A DNA stretch of 64,000 nt from Aquila chrysaetos chrysaetos (GCF_900496995.4 NC_044005.1:31260363-31324362); one strand, 5' to 3'. Shown: positions 52,701 to 64,000, counted from the first letter of the stretch. A program made the numbers and translations. The notes: generated by a model not told the origin, from the letters alone.

Positions 52701-54984
52701 TCATCCCTAGGGAAGAATTCAAGACCACTTGAGATCATTTTGGTACTGAAAGACCTCTAGCATTTCATTCTCTGAAAAAACAGGATAAAGCCAAGTACCT
52801 GCAGAGGCAGAGCTCCCAGCAGCCACCCCCCTCTTCACAAAAGGATTCATTCCATTGAACATACACGAAATAAGCATGCCCATTCAGACAAAGGGTAAGG
52901 AAAAATACATGTCCACTGAAATTTGTGAGAAATGGTTCATACTGCCATCTGCCCCTCTGAAAGAGAACTGATGTGAAAATAACCAGAAATGTCTTCTGCA
53001 TACCGTTCTCAAAATACCTACTCTCTGCTCCAGTGATAACAAGCAGAGAGGATACAAGAAATATTCTGGGACACCTGTTAAATTCAAAAGATGCAGAAAA
53101 ATGTCTTTATATAATAACTGATAAAAATACCAATATATTTTATGCATGAATGTATTCTTTACATGTCAGGACGTTCTTTTCTATATAAAAACCACAATCA
53201 AATCCAAACTCTCGTCTGAAATTTAGTCAAAAAATTTACTATCATTCTTTGGCATACAAAGAGAGGCCCTTAACATAACTATGGGCCAATAAGATTCAAG
53301 AAATTCAAGATGCATTACTACAAAATTAATTTGGCTTCCTAAGGCAAATATGAAATAATTCCACCAAGAATCCATAAATAATGATGTCATACTAATTTTT
53401 TCCATATGCTGTTTCACAGGCATGTGTTGAAACTTGCACATGAATAAACATTCTCCACCACATCCTGGTGCAAATATTGGTACTGCAACAAAGAACAATC
53501 AATATCCTTGTATATTAATATCCCTTTATAATCTGCTTACATAATTTGCTCAGACTGTAGTATAATCCATTTTCCTTAACAATCAATTTATATCACAAAT
53601 ATATATAGAAAACCCCCTCGTTTTAAATGGGTTTCTACCTCATTAAAATTTCTTAATGAGTCTGGGGATACAGCTTTAGAGTAAATGAACAGAAGGTATT
53701 TTAAATAAAATTAGCTGAGTTTAAATAAAAACAGCTCATACTTAACAATACCCTACAGCTAGCAAAAATGAGCTAGTTTATGCACAAACCACCTCGTGTG
53801 ACTTCCTCTTCTTCCATAAACGTTTGCTTTGGGAAGAGCAACCTCATTGAACACTCACGCAAGAGAGAATGTTATTTTAAAGTAACAGACAGAAGCTGAA
53901 TATATCCCTATGTGTAACATTGGCTATTCACGAGTGGATGTTGCCCCTTACTGTGCAATAGTAATCTTCAATAATCTTACTCTATGATTGAGGCCAGGTA
54001 ATAAAATTTGGCTTCTTACCAATGCTATGCATTACTTTTTTTTTTTTTAAAATGGTTGCAAAACTAAAATCTTCAGTCTTAAAATGAATTCAGAGAGTGA
54101 CACTGAATTTTGCATCACTCTATACTGACTTTGCTGAAGCCAATGCTATTCAAAACTTGTATCTGTCAGAATTCACAGACAGGAGGAAGGCACAACTCTT
54201 CTGATTTCGGAGCTGTTTGATGAATATGATTTTCATCATATTTGATGAAAAACCTGAAAGATAATAAAAGAAGCAGTTGCAATACTTTGACTTTTCCTAG
54301 TAGCAATGGGATCTGATTTCGGAACTATGCACTTTTTTTTTTTTTTTTAGATCGTGATTTTGATGCCCAGCTATCCAGATCCCTTTTCACTGCATTATTT
54401 TCTGTTTCCTCTGCTCCAAAGCAGTATCATTGAAGAGAAATGCTCCAACTTGATAGGTTCATCTCAGTCACCTGAAACACAAACATTACTTGTTTTTAAA
54501 GAAGCAAGTGACAAAGAATATTCAGATTAGTGATTTTCTTTTTCATGCAGAAACCACACAGCATGCTATTCTTACCCCAAGCATGTAACATTTGCCCACC
54601 AGAAGACAAGCAAATTTTTCATTTCTCTTCAAAACAAAACAAAACAAAAACCCGCTTTCTGCTAGCTGTAAGGGCATCGGTAAGCTGAGCTGTAGCAACA
54701 TTTTGTTTATTCTGTTCCAAGCTGCATCCTTGCTGCCCGTCCCCTTAGAGGCCACCGGCAGATGACAAGCCCCGTTTCACCTTCTGCAAAAGGCACACAG
54801 TATTTGCCGATTTTCTCTTACATTTTTAGCAAGGGCTTTCTTTAGCGCTTGCGTGTCACACAGGCTGCTGTTAAACAGTAGCAGAGCAAAGCCGTCGCCG
54901 TCCCGCAGACCCCGTCGTTGGGCTCTCCCTGGGCGCCGGTCACAGGCCCGGCTTGCCCGCGATTCCCCCGCAGATGGCGGCGGC

Positions 54985-55011
54985 GCCCCGGCCCCGGCCC
55001 CGGCCCCGGCC
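54985..55011 (-). repeat. (GGGGCC)n short tandem repeat in the DTD2 promoter
   Basis: Four and a half tandem copies of GCCCCG on the plus strand, giving GGGGCC on the minus strand, about 200 bp upstream of the DTD2 start codon. The G-rich strand has four G4 runs and could fold as a G-quadruplex. It is short and may simply reflect CpG-island composition. Confidence 0.8.
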
Positions 55012-55204
55012 GCCGACTCTTCCAGCCGCCTGCCATGGCGGCCCGTGACCCCCGGGCTGCCGGCGACGGGGCACCTCGCCCCCTCGGGCACCGATGCCAG
55101 CAGCCTGCGGGGCCGGAAAGGCGTTACCCGGCGGCGGCGACGGCGGCGACCGGCCCCGGCGCGGCGCGGGCCCGCCCCCGCCCTCAGGCCGCCCCGGGCC
55201 CGCG

Positions 55205-55315
55205 ATGGCGGCGGCAGCGCGGCCGGCGCTGGCTCGGGCCTTGCTGCAGCAGTGCCTGTCCGCCCGGCTACAGGTGAAGCCGCCCGAGCGCGGCTGCGAG
55301 GCCGAGTGGGTGGAG
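55205..55315 (+). CDS. DTD2: DTD2 coding exon 1
   Basis: First exon of D-aminoacyl-tRNA deacylase 2 (ATD), encoding 37 residues. ARALLQQCLSARLQVKPPE and the closing EWVE match human DTD2 (ARALLQQCLHARLQ, QWVEV). The start has an optimal Kozak context (G at -3, G at +4) and gives exactly the 168-residue family length. An in-frame ATG 111 bp upstream (55094) would add 37 low-complexity residues in a weak context and was not chosen. The exon ends GTGGAG followed by gtaacg, phase 0. It sits inside a CpG island. Confidence 0.96.
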
Positions 55316-58300
55316 GTAACGTCTGCCGGGGGCCGCCCCCCTCTCGGTATCGTCCCGTCCCGTCCCCGTTCGGCGGGGCGGGAGGCGGCGGCTCGGGGCC
55401 GCTCTGCGGCGGGCGGCAGGGAAAAGCTCCGTCTGCTGCGCGCAGGGGGCGGCGGCGGGAGAGGTGGGGTGCGCTGGCCGAGGCCGCGGTCCGTCCGCCT
55501 CCAGAGGGGCTGCTCCCGCTGACCGCAGCGGGAGGGAAACCGCCGTCCCTCCCCTGGGCGCGGGCGGATCGGTAGTCCCGGCAGCAGCGCCCGCGGAGCT
55601 TCAGGAGGTCGCCGCTCGCACTGCCGTCTGTGCTCGCCTCAGAACCCGCAGCCTGCCTCCGCTCGGGTTCGCTCTTCGGAGCGGTGGCTGCCGCGGAGGC
55701 GAGCCCGGGCGGCGGGCTGGCCCCTGCTCGCAGCCGAGGGCCCACCCAGCCGCTTCTCTACCCCGGCCAGGAGGGGGAAAGGCGAGCGAAAGGAGTGAAA
55801 AAACCCCGCGTGGGTCAGAGCGAAGTCAGGGAAATCACTTACCATTACCGTCAGGAACAAAACTGACTTGGCTTGGGGAATTTAAGTTAACTTATTGCCA
55901 GTTAACATAAATATTTAATGAGTGATTTGGCCACTGAAAAATAAAACCCAAATATTTAGACGTGAGGAGCACACCCTTCCTCCTTTTCCCGGCTAAGCTT
56001 TGCTCCAGACACCTCTCCTACCCCATTCCTAGTTTCCACTCCAGAGCCCACTCCTGACCCCCTTGTTGTCTCCAAAGGTTACAGTCAGTCCCTTCAGCGA
56101 GGCCAGGAGCCACACAGGAGGTTGGGGTCAGCGCACCGCAGTTTCTCCCTGCCGCTCCTTCTCATTCTTGCCCTGTGCTCCAGCACAGGGCCTGTGGGTC
56201 CTCCACAGGCTGCAGTCCCCTCAGGAGCACAGCTGCTCCACCACAAAACACCCCCCTTCCCCTTCAACCTTGTTGTTCCCTCTTTGGCATAATCTTCCCT
56301 TTCTGAAATGGGCCTTCACAGCGGTGCTGCCAACTTGGCTGATGGGCTTGGCTGTGTGCTTCGTTAGTTGTGTCATAGTGTACACTTGAAGAAGAAAGGC
56401 CAGGTAGAGCAATGGGAGGGACTATGGCAGCAGTAGTTCTGATGGTTTTTTTTCCAGATCACTAACCAAAAGTTACATTTAGGATGTAGACCACCACACA
56501 GCTTGAGGGAAATACTATCATTTACCCCTTTTCCTTGCATAGTCTTCTGTCAGGAGAGGTAGGTAGGTCTGCAGACTCTTTCGGCTATGTGCTATGCATA
56601 CAGCCCAGGGCTATTTACCAAACATGAGGGCTGCCCTTTGGATGTACTGTCCTGCTGTAGTTGTCACTGTTTATGGGTTACCTACCCTAAAATAACTCAT
56701 CTATGCAGGTGTCAACTATTTAGCTCTTGGGGTGGTTTTTTTGGTTTTGTCTTTTGTCCTCCTTAAAGACTACAACAACAGAAGGGGCTAAATATAGTCA
56801 CTCGCGTATTTAAAAGTAAAAATTCTAGCATGCTTAAAGGGCTTATGAGTTCATTCAGCAAATCTGAAGAGCATTTAAAAAAAGAAAGTCTGTCCCTAGG
56901 TGTTTCCACTGTTTGATTTTCGCATTGTTCTTAAAACATTTCTCTCCTTGTTCGGAAGAGGCAGGTGGGGATCCCTAAGACCTAGATTCTGCAGCGTGGT
57001 CTGGGAAGCCAGAATGTTTTACTCAGAGGAAATACATGTCATCTCACAGATACTGTGTTCGGCTGAAGTGCATCTGTGTGTATGGCATTATTAGCCTCTC
57101 AGTGTAGGGTTAATTATAGTGAAAGTTGCTCAGCACAGCATAAATTAAGTATAGGAGAAATAACCTATTGCTAGCTTGCTAATCTCAGAAGTAATTGGAG
57201 ATGTAGTAAATAAAGGCAGAAATGTCATTTTGCTGGCTGTCTCTTAAACTGTCCGAAAAAAGGCATATCATGACGTAACTCTGTTACAAGCAGGTTATGC
57301 TGTTTATATTTCTTACTTGAAGTTTTAAATGGCTTAACCAAAGTCACTGGGAAAGTAATAGATAGCACTAAAGGAATCTGCAAGATATTTGGGTGGTCTC
57401 AGCAGCAGATATTTTTCAGACATGAACCTTACTAATATTTGTCTTGGGTACTTGAGAGTCTTTCCTGGGTACCTGGGGCTTTTTAAGAGAAATCTGTTTT
57501 AACAAGAACTAGTCATTGTGCAGCAAAAAACTATGGGAAATTCGTAGTTTCTTTAGTATGACTACTTTAGAGGTCATTGGATGGAATCTGCTGCTGATGT
57601 TTTCTGGTAGGGTACTGTTACTCCCTATATATGCATGTCAATGCAAAAATAAAAAATATAGACCTCATAAAGTATTATTTACATAAACCAGTGTGTTCCT
57701 GATGATCTATAACAACTTAAAAGTAGGTCCTCACCTTGAGAAATTTCTAGTGTACTATAAATAGCACATTATGTAGGTGGCTTTGAATAGCTTCTGAGCT
57801 TTAAGAGACCCCTGTAGGTACTTCAGGAACTTCAGAGCAGATGTTCTTTATCTGGAAAAAGGTTAGGAGTGTACTTTATATCTATACATGAATCACTGCC
57901 TTCGTTGTGTTTTCATGATTGTGTTTTTTCTGGCCTGTTGAGGATTACTGGGGATGGGATGTCTTGTTTATGGAGAAATGTTGGTTAGATAGCATCCGTA
58001 AAAGGTTTATGTATGCAGCAAAATACTTAGGAGGAAAAAAAGGAATACCCCTTTTAAAGGCAGGGGAAAAAGAAGGTGAGATTTGGTGTATTTCACAACT
58101 ATGGGAGAAAAGAAACGTAAAATGAATATTCAGCTAAAAAGTATAAGAGCCTACACTTTATGCAGTGAAAATTGTCTTTCCCTTATCTTCTTTCCTTTGA
58201 TTTGTTTTCTGGTTAAGATAGCAAAAAGAGGTGCAAAGTACCAGGCACAGAGTTGTTCCGTGACCTGTGGTAGATGATGCAATCTCTCTTTGCTGCAGCT

Positions 58301-61300
58301 GAATGTAAGGAGTATGAAGAAATCTTCTCACGGGGTAGCAAACCTGAACTTGAAACAGAAATGTCAAAAAATAATTTATATAAGTTAGTTGCACAAGCTG
58401 GCTTCCTAAGGATTACAAATTGCCTCCATTCTCATTATCAGTTGCATTAAATTTTCCTAAAAAAAGAAAAAAAAGGTAGAGTTGAGATAACATTTTGCAG
58501 AATATATGTGGGTTTTGCTAATGAAATCCTGCAAAATTCAGATGAATGTATTTAGTAAGGAGGATGAGGAAGGAATTTGTTTTTCCTGCAAAAGAGCTAA
58601 AGAGCAGTGTTTGGAGCTAGCATTGCTAAGGCTGGCTGTATGGCCTGAGGGGCTGGGTACTTCAGCCCTTCATAATGCAGGTTGCCTGGTCTGATGATTA
58701 CTTGGGACAGTTGTATAATAAATGCCAGTGTTGCAAAGTAACTTGCTTTGCTGGTTTATTTATGTAGGCATTTTACTGATAACAGTAAATCCACATAGAG
58801 CGCAGTTTCCCTGCCCAACCGCCTGCCTGTCACTACGTAAGTTCCTTGCAGTGGCTGTTCGCACGTCAGCATGTTGAATTTATGACCTTCTTATTTGTGT
58901 TATTTTGCTTCATTTTTCCTGCATTAAATATAGCTCTGAAGAGCAGTCAACTAGACTTTGATAGGTTACACAAGAGCTTCAGCAATGGCAAAGTTTTTGC
59001 TTTCGTCCAAAGGTTTAAACATTCCCGTTCCTTACACTGGCAACAAGCACAAGTCCTAGGACTCCTGGAACACTGATACAAGATCAGAGGACTGCCATGC
59101 ATTATTATTAGGTTAGCTCTTGAAATTGCATTCAATTTTACATCTTCTATTCAATTAAGAAAACTAAGGAACAAAAAAGTAAGACATAACTGGAAGTTGA
59201 AATGTGGTTGCACATGTGTTGAAAATAGTGTTCAACCACAGTTTTCAGTCATAGCTGAAACTGTAAGTTCAACTTAACATAGTTGAATGGTTTTCAACTA
59301 TAACATGGTTGAAAAGTGTTCTAGAAGATCATAAACATGCAATATAAATAGAAGCATCCTCTAGCAGCTTTAACGTGTCTCTGAATTGATTTTTTTTTCA
59401 TTTAACCTCCTGTCCCTCTAATTTCCCTCAATATGATATGTATGTTTCATCTTGTAATAAAAAGTATATTAAAAAAAAGGCATCAAATCATGAGAGAGGC
59501 TGGAAAAGTAATGAATGTTTTTACTTAATCTTTAGCTGTCTGGCCTTAGGACTTGCAGATGTCTTTATTTACCTTTTTGTCTTTTTAAATGAGTTGCTTG
59601 CAGAAATATTGTTGCTTTCATATGAGAGACTGTGCAAAAAACTCTGTCAGAAGTCTCAGGATTAGAATGATTTTCTGTGATGTGTGCTATATCACGGAGT
59701 CACTTATTTCTGTGGTCAGATATATACAATGTAAATGCGTTTGGCCTATTTTATCACAAACATTTTTATTAGTAGCTATGTGTGCATTGTTGGTGTCTAT
59801 TAATATCCTGACGCTGGTCTGTTTCTGGAACAAATATTTAGCTAAACATGTAAGTATATCTAACTTTTGGCAGTCTGCATTTCTGTCCCTCATTCAAACA
59901 AATGGTTTGAAATGTCATTTGAGGTTCAGGCCATCATATTTCTTACAGTGTTTATGAAATATGGCAGTAATTTGGGAACCTCTATAATATTCTGCAGTGG
60001 TCAAAATGAGTTTTGAAAGGAGCCATTTAAAGCTTTTGAAAGTTCTCAGCATGTGACATTTTGGCTACAAAGAGCATTCTCTTTTTCCAGAAGTTAGTCA
60101 CTGCAAAAATAGTTGAGGAGGCATAGCTCTTCTCAGTCATTGCCTGGAGCATTTTGTTTAATCTCTGCAATAACAAAAGGATAAAATCTCATGTGTATAG
60201 CTAAGTTTTCTCCATCAAAAACCTTTATCTTTTAAAGAAAAGGGGAAAGGAAAAATAAAGAAAAGGGAAGAAAAATTTTAAAAAGGTATTTTTTAAGAAA
60301 CTATTCACATTTCTTAGCCTTTTTGCTTTGACAAGCTCAATATTAATGACTCCTTCCTGCCCCAACCTAGTTAGCATCTCTTAGGTGGTATTTCATAAGC
60401 TGACATTTATTTTTCTTCTAACAAACATATAAAGATACTTATTCTTGACAAAGCAGTGGTTTTTTTAGATACTGTATGCCTGTGGACATTGTATGCCTTT
60501 CTGGTTTTTTTCTGAAGAAGTTAAACCATTCAGGTATACTTGTGCATGAGACATAATTGCTGTTGGCTGCAGAGCCTATCAGTTTGTCTTAATAAAGCAC
60601 AGGTTGTTGCGCACACATTCCTTGTGAACTAACCAAGGGAGTAGAAAAGCTACACAAGAATTTCCTTGTGCTGTCTCCTCTCCTAATTCTTCCTTCAAAT
60701 AGATAGTTCTTACAAGTAGTCTCTCTGAATGCTAAAGAAGTGGCATATCCTTTACGCTATACAAATTAGGGGAAAGGTCCCATTTCCCTGAAAAGATTTC
60801 ACCCAGATGGATAAATAATATTTTGAACAACTTTATAACATTCTGAACAACTTCATAGTTGTTGGTCACTATATCTAAATTGGTCATCATATTAAAATCT
60901 TTAATTAACAGACTGTTTTTTCAGAATTATCCTGTACTTGATTACTTTTAACATCAAAATATAATCCAGTTCACTGACAAGTCCTGTGGTGTTTGTCATG
61001 TTTCATAATTGGAAATAAACTCATAATTTACACTGAAAATTATTTTATCTGTATGTTTGATAGGAAATAGCTTAAATAATTTCCTATGCTGGATTTAAGT
61101 ACACTAATTCATCTTATCACCTTGTCTATGTTAATACTGTACATTGTACATTCCAACTAAATTTGGCTTCACATGGAGCTAATAAATTGGCTTAATTGTA
61201 TGTAGAAGCATTGTGCAGGTAATCAGTATATATCTCATAAGATTCCACAGTGTGGTGTGTAAACTCGATGTCTGAAGCTATACTAAATAACTAAAACTAC

Positions 61301-61413
61301 TCTCGGAAGCTTTTTGGTTGTGTAGTTTTGTCATTTTTTGTACCAGTTTTAATGACAAGTATGCATGGTGAACAATGAGAAACATTGACATGGTTTTCTG
61401 TAATCTTCCGTAG
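55316..61413 (+). other. DTD2 intron 1
   Basis: About 6.1 kb, with gtaacg donor and ccgtag acceptor. The first 500 bp are CpG island and the remainder is AT-rich. It contains a small palindrome, TAGTTGAA/TTCAACTA, at 59280-59300. No other gene recognised. Confidence 0.9.
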
Positions 61414-61483
61414 ATCCAGAGAGGGCTTGTTATCTACATATGCTTCTTCAAAGGTGCTGATGAGGATCTTGTTCCAAAAATTG
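61414..61483 (+). CDS. DTD2: DTD2 coding exon 2
   Basis: Encodes IQRGLVIYICFFKGADEDLV and PKI, plus one base of Val61. This is the conserved strand-loop region of DTD-fold enzymes and corresponds to human VQRGLVIYVCFFKGADKELL. The acceptor is cttccgtag and the donor is ATTG followed by gtatga. The exon is 70 bp, and its phases agree with both neighbouring exons. It was too short to stand out as an open reading frame and was found by matching the missing middle of the protein. Confidence 0.96.
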
Positions 61484-62282
61484 GTATGATACTGTCCTTA
61501 TAAATTCTCGTATTGTTTGAAAAAGAAGCAAAGCAGTAGAGGCAGAGAAGGCAGCAACCGTTTCTACAAGAAGAAGTCAAAAAGCCATCAGACAGCATCA
61601 TTCCAAATCAATCACCTGGCTGAAAGAACAGCTTGGTCGGTCTTGTTTCTTTTGACAGTTGTCCATACTCTGTCCGTCCGTTCATGATCAGCCTGTTAGA
61701 AAATCAATTCCCATGATTATAACATTCTAGCAAACAGAGAAAGCGCTGCACTGGCCGTTTGACATATTACATGTATCAGGCAACATGTTCAGTCCAGGAC
61801 AGAACTGAATTTAGAGAAACTGTTTTCAAATAATTCATGGCTTGATTTGAGAAGTATTTTAACACTGATCTCTGTATGTGCAGGATATTTAAAATTATAG
61901 CCAGTAGAGGGAGTTGGGTGGATAACTAAACAGCATCCTTCCCATCTCATTTCAGTGATACTACCTACGTACACTGTTAGCATTTCAGGTGCAGTTTTCT
62001 GGTTCAGAAGTGATAACAGCAATATCTGCAGTTCTTTCCCTCTAGTCCACATACACTTTAACATTTCCATCAAAGACAAGAAGATGCTGTGGATAAGGTC
62101 AAACGGTAGTGATTTCTGTCTTCACCCACTGTTGTTTTGGCTTGAGGGTTTTTGTTTGGGGTTTTTTTTGTTTTCTTTCTTACTTTTATTTCATTTCTTC
62201 TCCCTCCTTTCCTCCATGAGTAGCACTGGATCACCTGAGAAATTCCGTGTTGCCACATATTCCAGATAAAAGTGCCCCTTTT

Positions 62283-62317
62283 CTTTTCTGTGGCTATATC
62301 AGCCAGCCACAGAAAAG
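62283..62317 (+). other. Perfect 13-bp inverted repeat (hairpin) in DTD2 intron 2
   Basis: CTTTTCTGTGGCT at 62283-62295 pairs perfectly with AGCCACAGAAAAG at 62305-62317 across a 9-base loop. DTD2 intron RNA would contain this stem-loop. The stem is too short for a typical microRNA precursor. Confidence 0.8.
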
Positions 62318-62968
62318 GTCATGTAACAATAGTCTATTTCAGGCTGCTTGCTGGGACCCACAGAAAGACCTGGCAGTGCACAAGCACAGGTGCTATCAAA
62401 ACTGCTGAGAGCAGCTCCTGGGGGGGTTCTCTCTTGGTCTTGGAGGGCACAGTCATTCTTTGATGCTAAACTAAGTTGAAATCTTTGGCTGTATTTAAAG
62501 CTATGATAGGAAAATTGATTTTGTGCTTGTGAGAGTTTCATGAGAGTGTTACTTGAGAATAATGACCTTTTCAGCTGTGTGGCAGCTGAAACAGGCCAGA
62601 AAAAGAAAGTTCTGTTTTCTACTAGGATACTCATCTACGACCATCCTCCTTAAGGACATTCAAAAATATATTTTGAAACTGTTTAAATGAGTGGTTTTGG
62701 TTCCTGAATCACAACTCAGCTCTTTTTGCTTTGAACAACATTAAACTTTTATAGGCTTGGAGGCATGACTAGTATCCTCACAGCTTTTACAGAGTTGGAG
62801 GAAGTTTTGGGGGAATTATTTGATTTGTTATAGAAACATTTGAAAATATGTTAGTAAATGCATTGATTTTATTTGCAAGTTTATATATTCTGGCTTATGG
62901 GCCAAATTGCATCTCTGACCTTCCTGCCCATTTCCTCTCTCAGAAGACAAGCTGGCACTTGCACATCT

Positions 62969-63004
62969 TGAAGTGGAGTGCTGAAGGGCACTCACTCCAC
63001 TTCA
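62969..63004 (+). other. Perfect 12-bp inverted repeat (hairpin) in DTD2 intron 2
   Basis: TGAAGTGGAGTG at 62969-62980 pairs with CACTCCACTTCA at 62993-63004 across a 12-base loop. It lies some 690 bp downstream of the other hairpin in the same intron. Confidence 0.8.
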
Positions 63005-63522
63005 GACCAAGCTGCTGAGCTGTGACTTCAGCCCAGATCAGTGCTGGGTCCTGCTGCGAACAACTGCAAACAGAATGAAAAGACAGTCAGGGCAGAAACT
63101 TCTCCAAAGTGCACTGAAGATGGTGTTATCTCCTACAATATGTAGTGTTGTGCAAATGTTGCCTATTTGAGTATGAGGCAATTAAGTTAGGGTCACTAGT
63201 TGCATCCTGGGCTCCTTTGGGGGTGTCCAACTAGAGTCAACTTTAGTATTTCAGACAGCCAACCACTTCCCCCCCCAAAATAACTCTTTAGACAAATTAT
63301 ATTAACATAAATATCCTTCACATTCTTCACAATACTCAGACATCTTAGTTGGTTAATAGTATTTATTGACTGTCCGTGTTTCATTTCATTAATAAGCAGT
63401 TTCTTTTACTTGAATAGTTTGTCACGCATCACAATATTTGTTGAATCTTGTTTATGGTGTTACATTAGGTCCTGTTTAATTTGCTTTAGTTACACTAACT
63501 CTTATTTTATTTTTATTTGCAG

Positions 63523-63848
63523 TCAATATGCTGTTGAATGTTAAATTAAGTGAGAATGAAAGCGGCGAGTACGTTTCTGTTCTTGATTTACCAGGCGATG
63601 TGCTAATCATACCACAAGCTACCCTAGGTGGTAAACCGAAGGGAAGAAAGATGCAGTACCATGCAAACATTGAAAAAGAAAAAGGGCTTGAACTTTATTC
63701 TCAGTTTGTGACTTTGTGTGAAAAAGAACTGGCTGCCAATTCCAAATGCATGGAAACAGGTGTTCTCGTCAAGCATGGCACATATGGAAACAGGCAGGTT
63801 TTAAAACTGGATACAAATGGACCTTACACTCATCTGATTGAATTTTGA
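63523..63848 (+). CDS. DTD2: DTD2 coding exon 3 (catalytic motifs and stop)
   Basis: Encodes residues 61-168 of the tRNA deacylase and the stop codon. DTD2/ATD is a cytosolic homodimeric proofreading enzyme that removes mis-attached amino acids from tRNA, notably L-Ala from tRNA-Thr bearing a G4-U69 pair. Both hallmark motifs are visible: PQAT at residues 91-94 (where bacterial-type DTD has SQFT) and TNGPYTH at residues 158-164 (the trans-Pro motif separating ATD from the cis-Pro motif of DTD). The C-terminus THLIEF matches human. The acceptor is ttatttgcag. The apparent ORF start at the internal Met63 is not the real start, because exons 1 and 2 join in frame upstream. The assembled CDS is 507 bp, 168 residues. 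Confidence 0.98.
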
Positions 63849-63851
63849 AAA

Positions 63852-63857
63852 AATAAA
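63852..63857 (+). promoter_or_regulatory. AATAAA polyadenylation signal just after the DTD2 stop
   Basis: A canonical AATAAA begins four bases after the DTD2 TGA. A T-rich, GU-like stretch at about 63881-63905 could act as the downstream element. If used, the 3' UTR would be only about 20-30 nt. Longer 3' ends beyond the window cannot be excluded. Confidence 0.5.
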
Positions 63858-64000
63858 TATCCTGGATACAGTACTGGCTTGCAACTGTTGTCTTTTTTTT
63901 TTTTCTCTCCTTCATTTCTAAGCATTAATGTACTTAAATGGTTTGGGAAATACAGTGTAAGAAAGACTTTCACTCATCTGCATTGGTGTTGCCAATCCCA

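Larger units (their letters stand above)
41971..54879. other. Intergenic region between NUBPL and DTD2
   Basis: About 13 kb with no frame longer than 115 codons and no recognisable gene. It contains the TTTC tract and ancient repeat relics at 45.9-46.7 kb. More GC-balanced unidentified stretches lie at 44.27-44.95 kb, 46.25-46.58 kb and 49.4-50.3 kb. In mammals this interval holds the chemoattractant-like receptor gene GPR33; no seven-helix coding sequence was seen here. Confidence 0.75.
54880..55800 (+). promoter_or_regulatory. CpG island over DTD2 exon 1 (promoter)
   Basis: CpG-dense interval spanning the DTD2 5' end and the start of intron 1. It holds several ATGGCGGC-type YY1-like sites (about 54973, 55034 and at the DTD2 start codon itself, 55205), and a short GGCCCC tandem repeat at 54985-55011. 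No TATA box is apparent. Long open frames on both strands here, including a 322-codon one on the minus strand, are compositional shadows rich in Arg, Ala, Pro and Gly. Confidence 0.8.
61484..63522 (+). other. DTD2 intron 2
   Basis: About 2 kb, with gtatga donor and ttgcag acceptor. It contains the two perfect hairpins listed separately. No repeats or genes recognised. Confidence 0.9.

Noticed and set aside
54777..55745. 322-codon minus-strand open frame
   Set aside because: It lies across the DTD2 CpG island, antisense to exon 1. It is low-complexity Arg/Ala/Pro/Gly with no recognisable domain, as expected of GC-rich DNA with few stop codons.
1..64000. CRISPR arrays, operons, tRNA or rRNA genes
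   Set aside because: No direct-repeat/spacer pattern, no clustered same-strand long ORFs and no cloverleaf or rRNA sequence was seen. The window is a vertebrate nuclear locus.

Overview
This window is vertebrate nuclear DNA, almost certainly from a bird and probably a neoavian one. The introns are AT-rich and the promoters are isolated CpG islands. The repeats include a CR1 LINE 3' end with the avian ATTCTATG-type tail, and two retroviral solo LTRs of a family I associate with neoavian birds. Exon structure and protein matches are eukaryotic throughout, and no bacterial-type genes are present.

There are two protein-coding genes, arranged head to head about 14 kb apart. NUBPL (IND1, a mitochondrial P-loop factor that supplies iron-sulfur clusters to respiratory complex I) is on the minus strand. 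Six coding exons, encoding residues 1-178, lie at 41016-40888, 39855-39708, 34696-34662, 23191-23101, 9375-9336 and 9245-9155. The remaining exons lie beyond the left edge. DTD2 (animalia-specific tRNA deacylase, ATD) is complete on the plus strand. Its three coding exons (55205-55315, 61414-61483, 63523-63848) join in frame to give a 168-residue protein. Every splice junction obeys GT/AG and the phases match.

Layout: 1-9154 is NUBPL intron 6, with a CR1 fragment, a solo LTR, a (CA)12 tract and a 28-G run. 9246-23100 holds introns 5 and 4, with a second LTR and a young CR1 3' end. 23192-34661 is intron 3, with an isolated CpG-rich patch at 30.55-30.83 kb. 34697-40887 holds introns 2 and 1. 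40.2-41.4 kb is the NUBPL CpG island. 41.4-54.8 kb is intergenic; it carries an antisense CR1-type reverse transcriptase relic and ancient SINE-like relics, and I saw no GPCR gene. 54.88-55.8 kb is the DTD2 CpG island. The rest is DTD2.

The gene order and orientation match the human 14q12 neighbourhood as I recall it (HEATR5A-DTD2-GPR33-NUBPL), except that GPR33 is not seen. The two genes do not share a pathway: one serves complex I assembly, the other tRNA quality control. I found no convincing new biological system. The most interesting items are regulatory or repeat-related.
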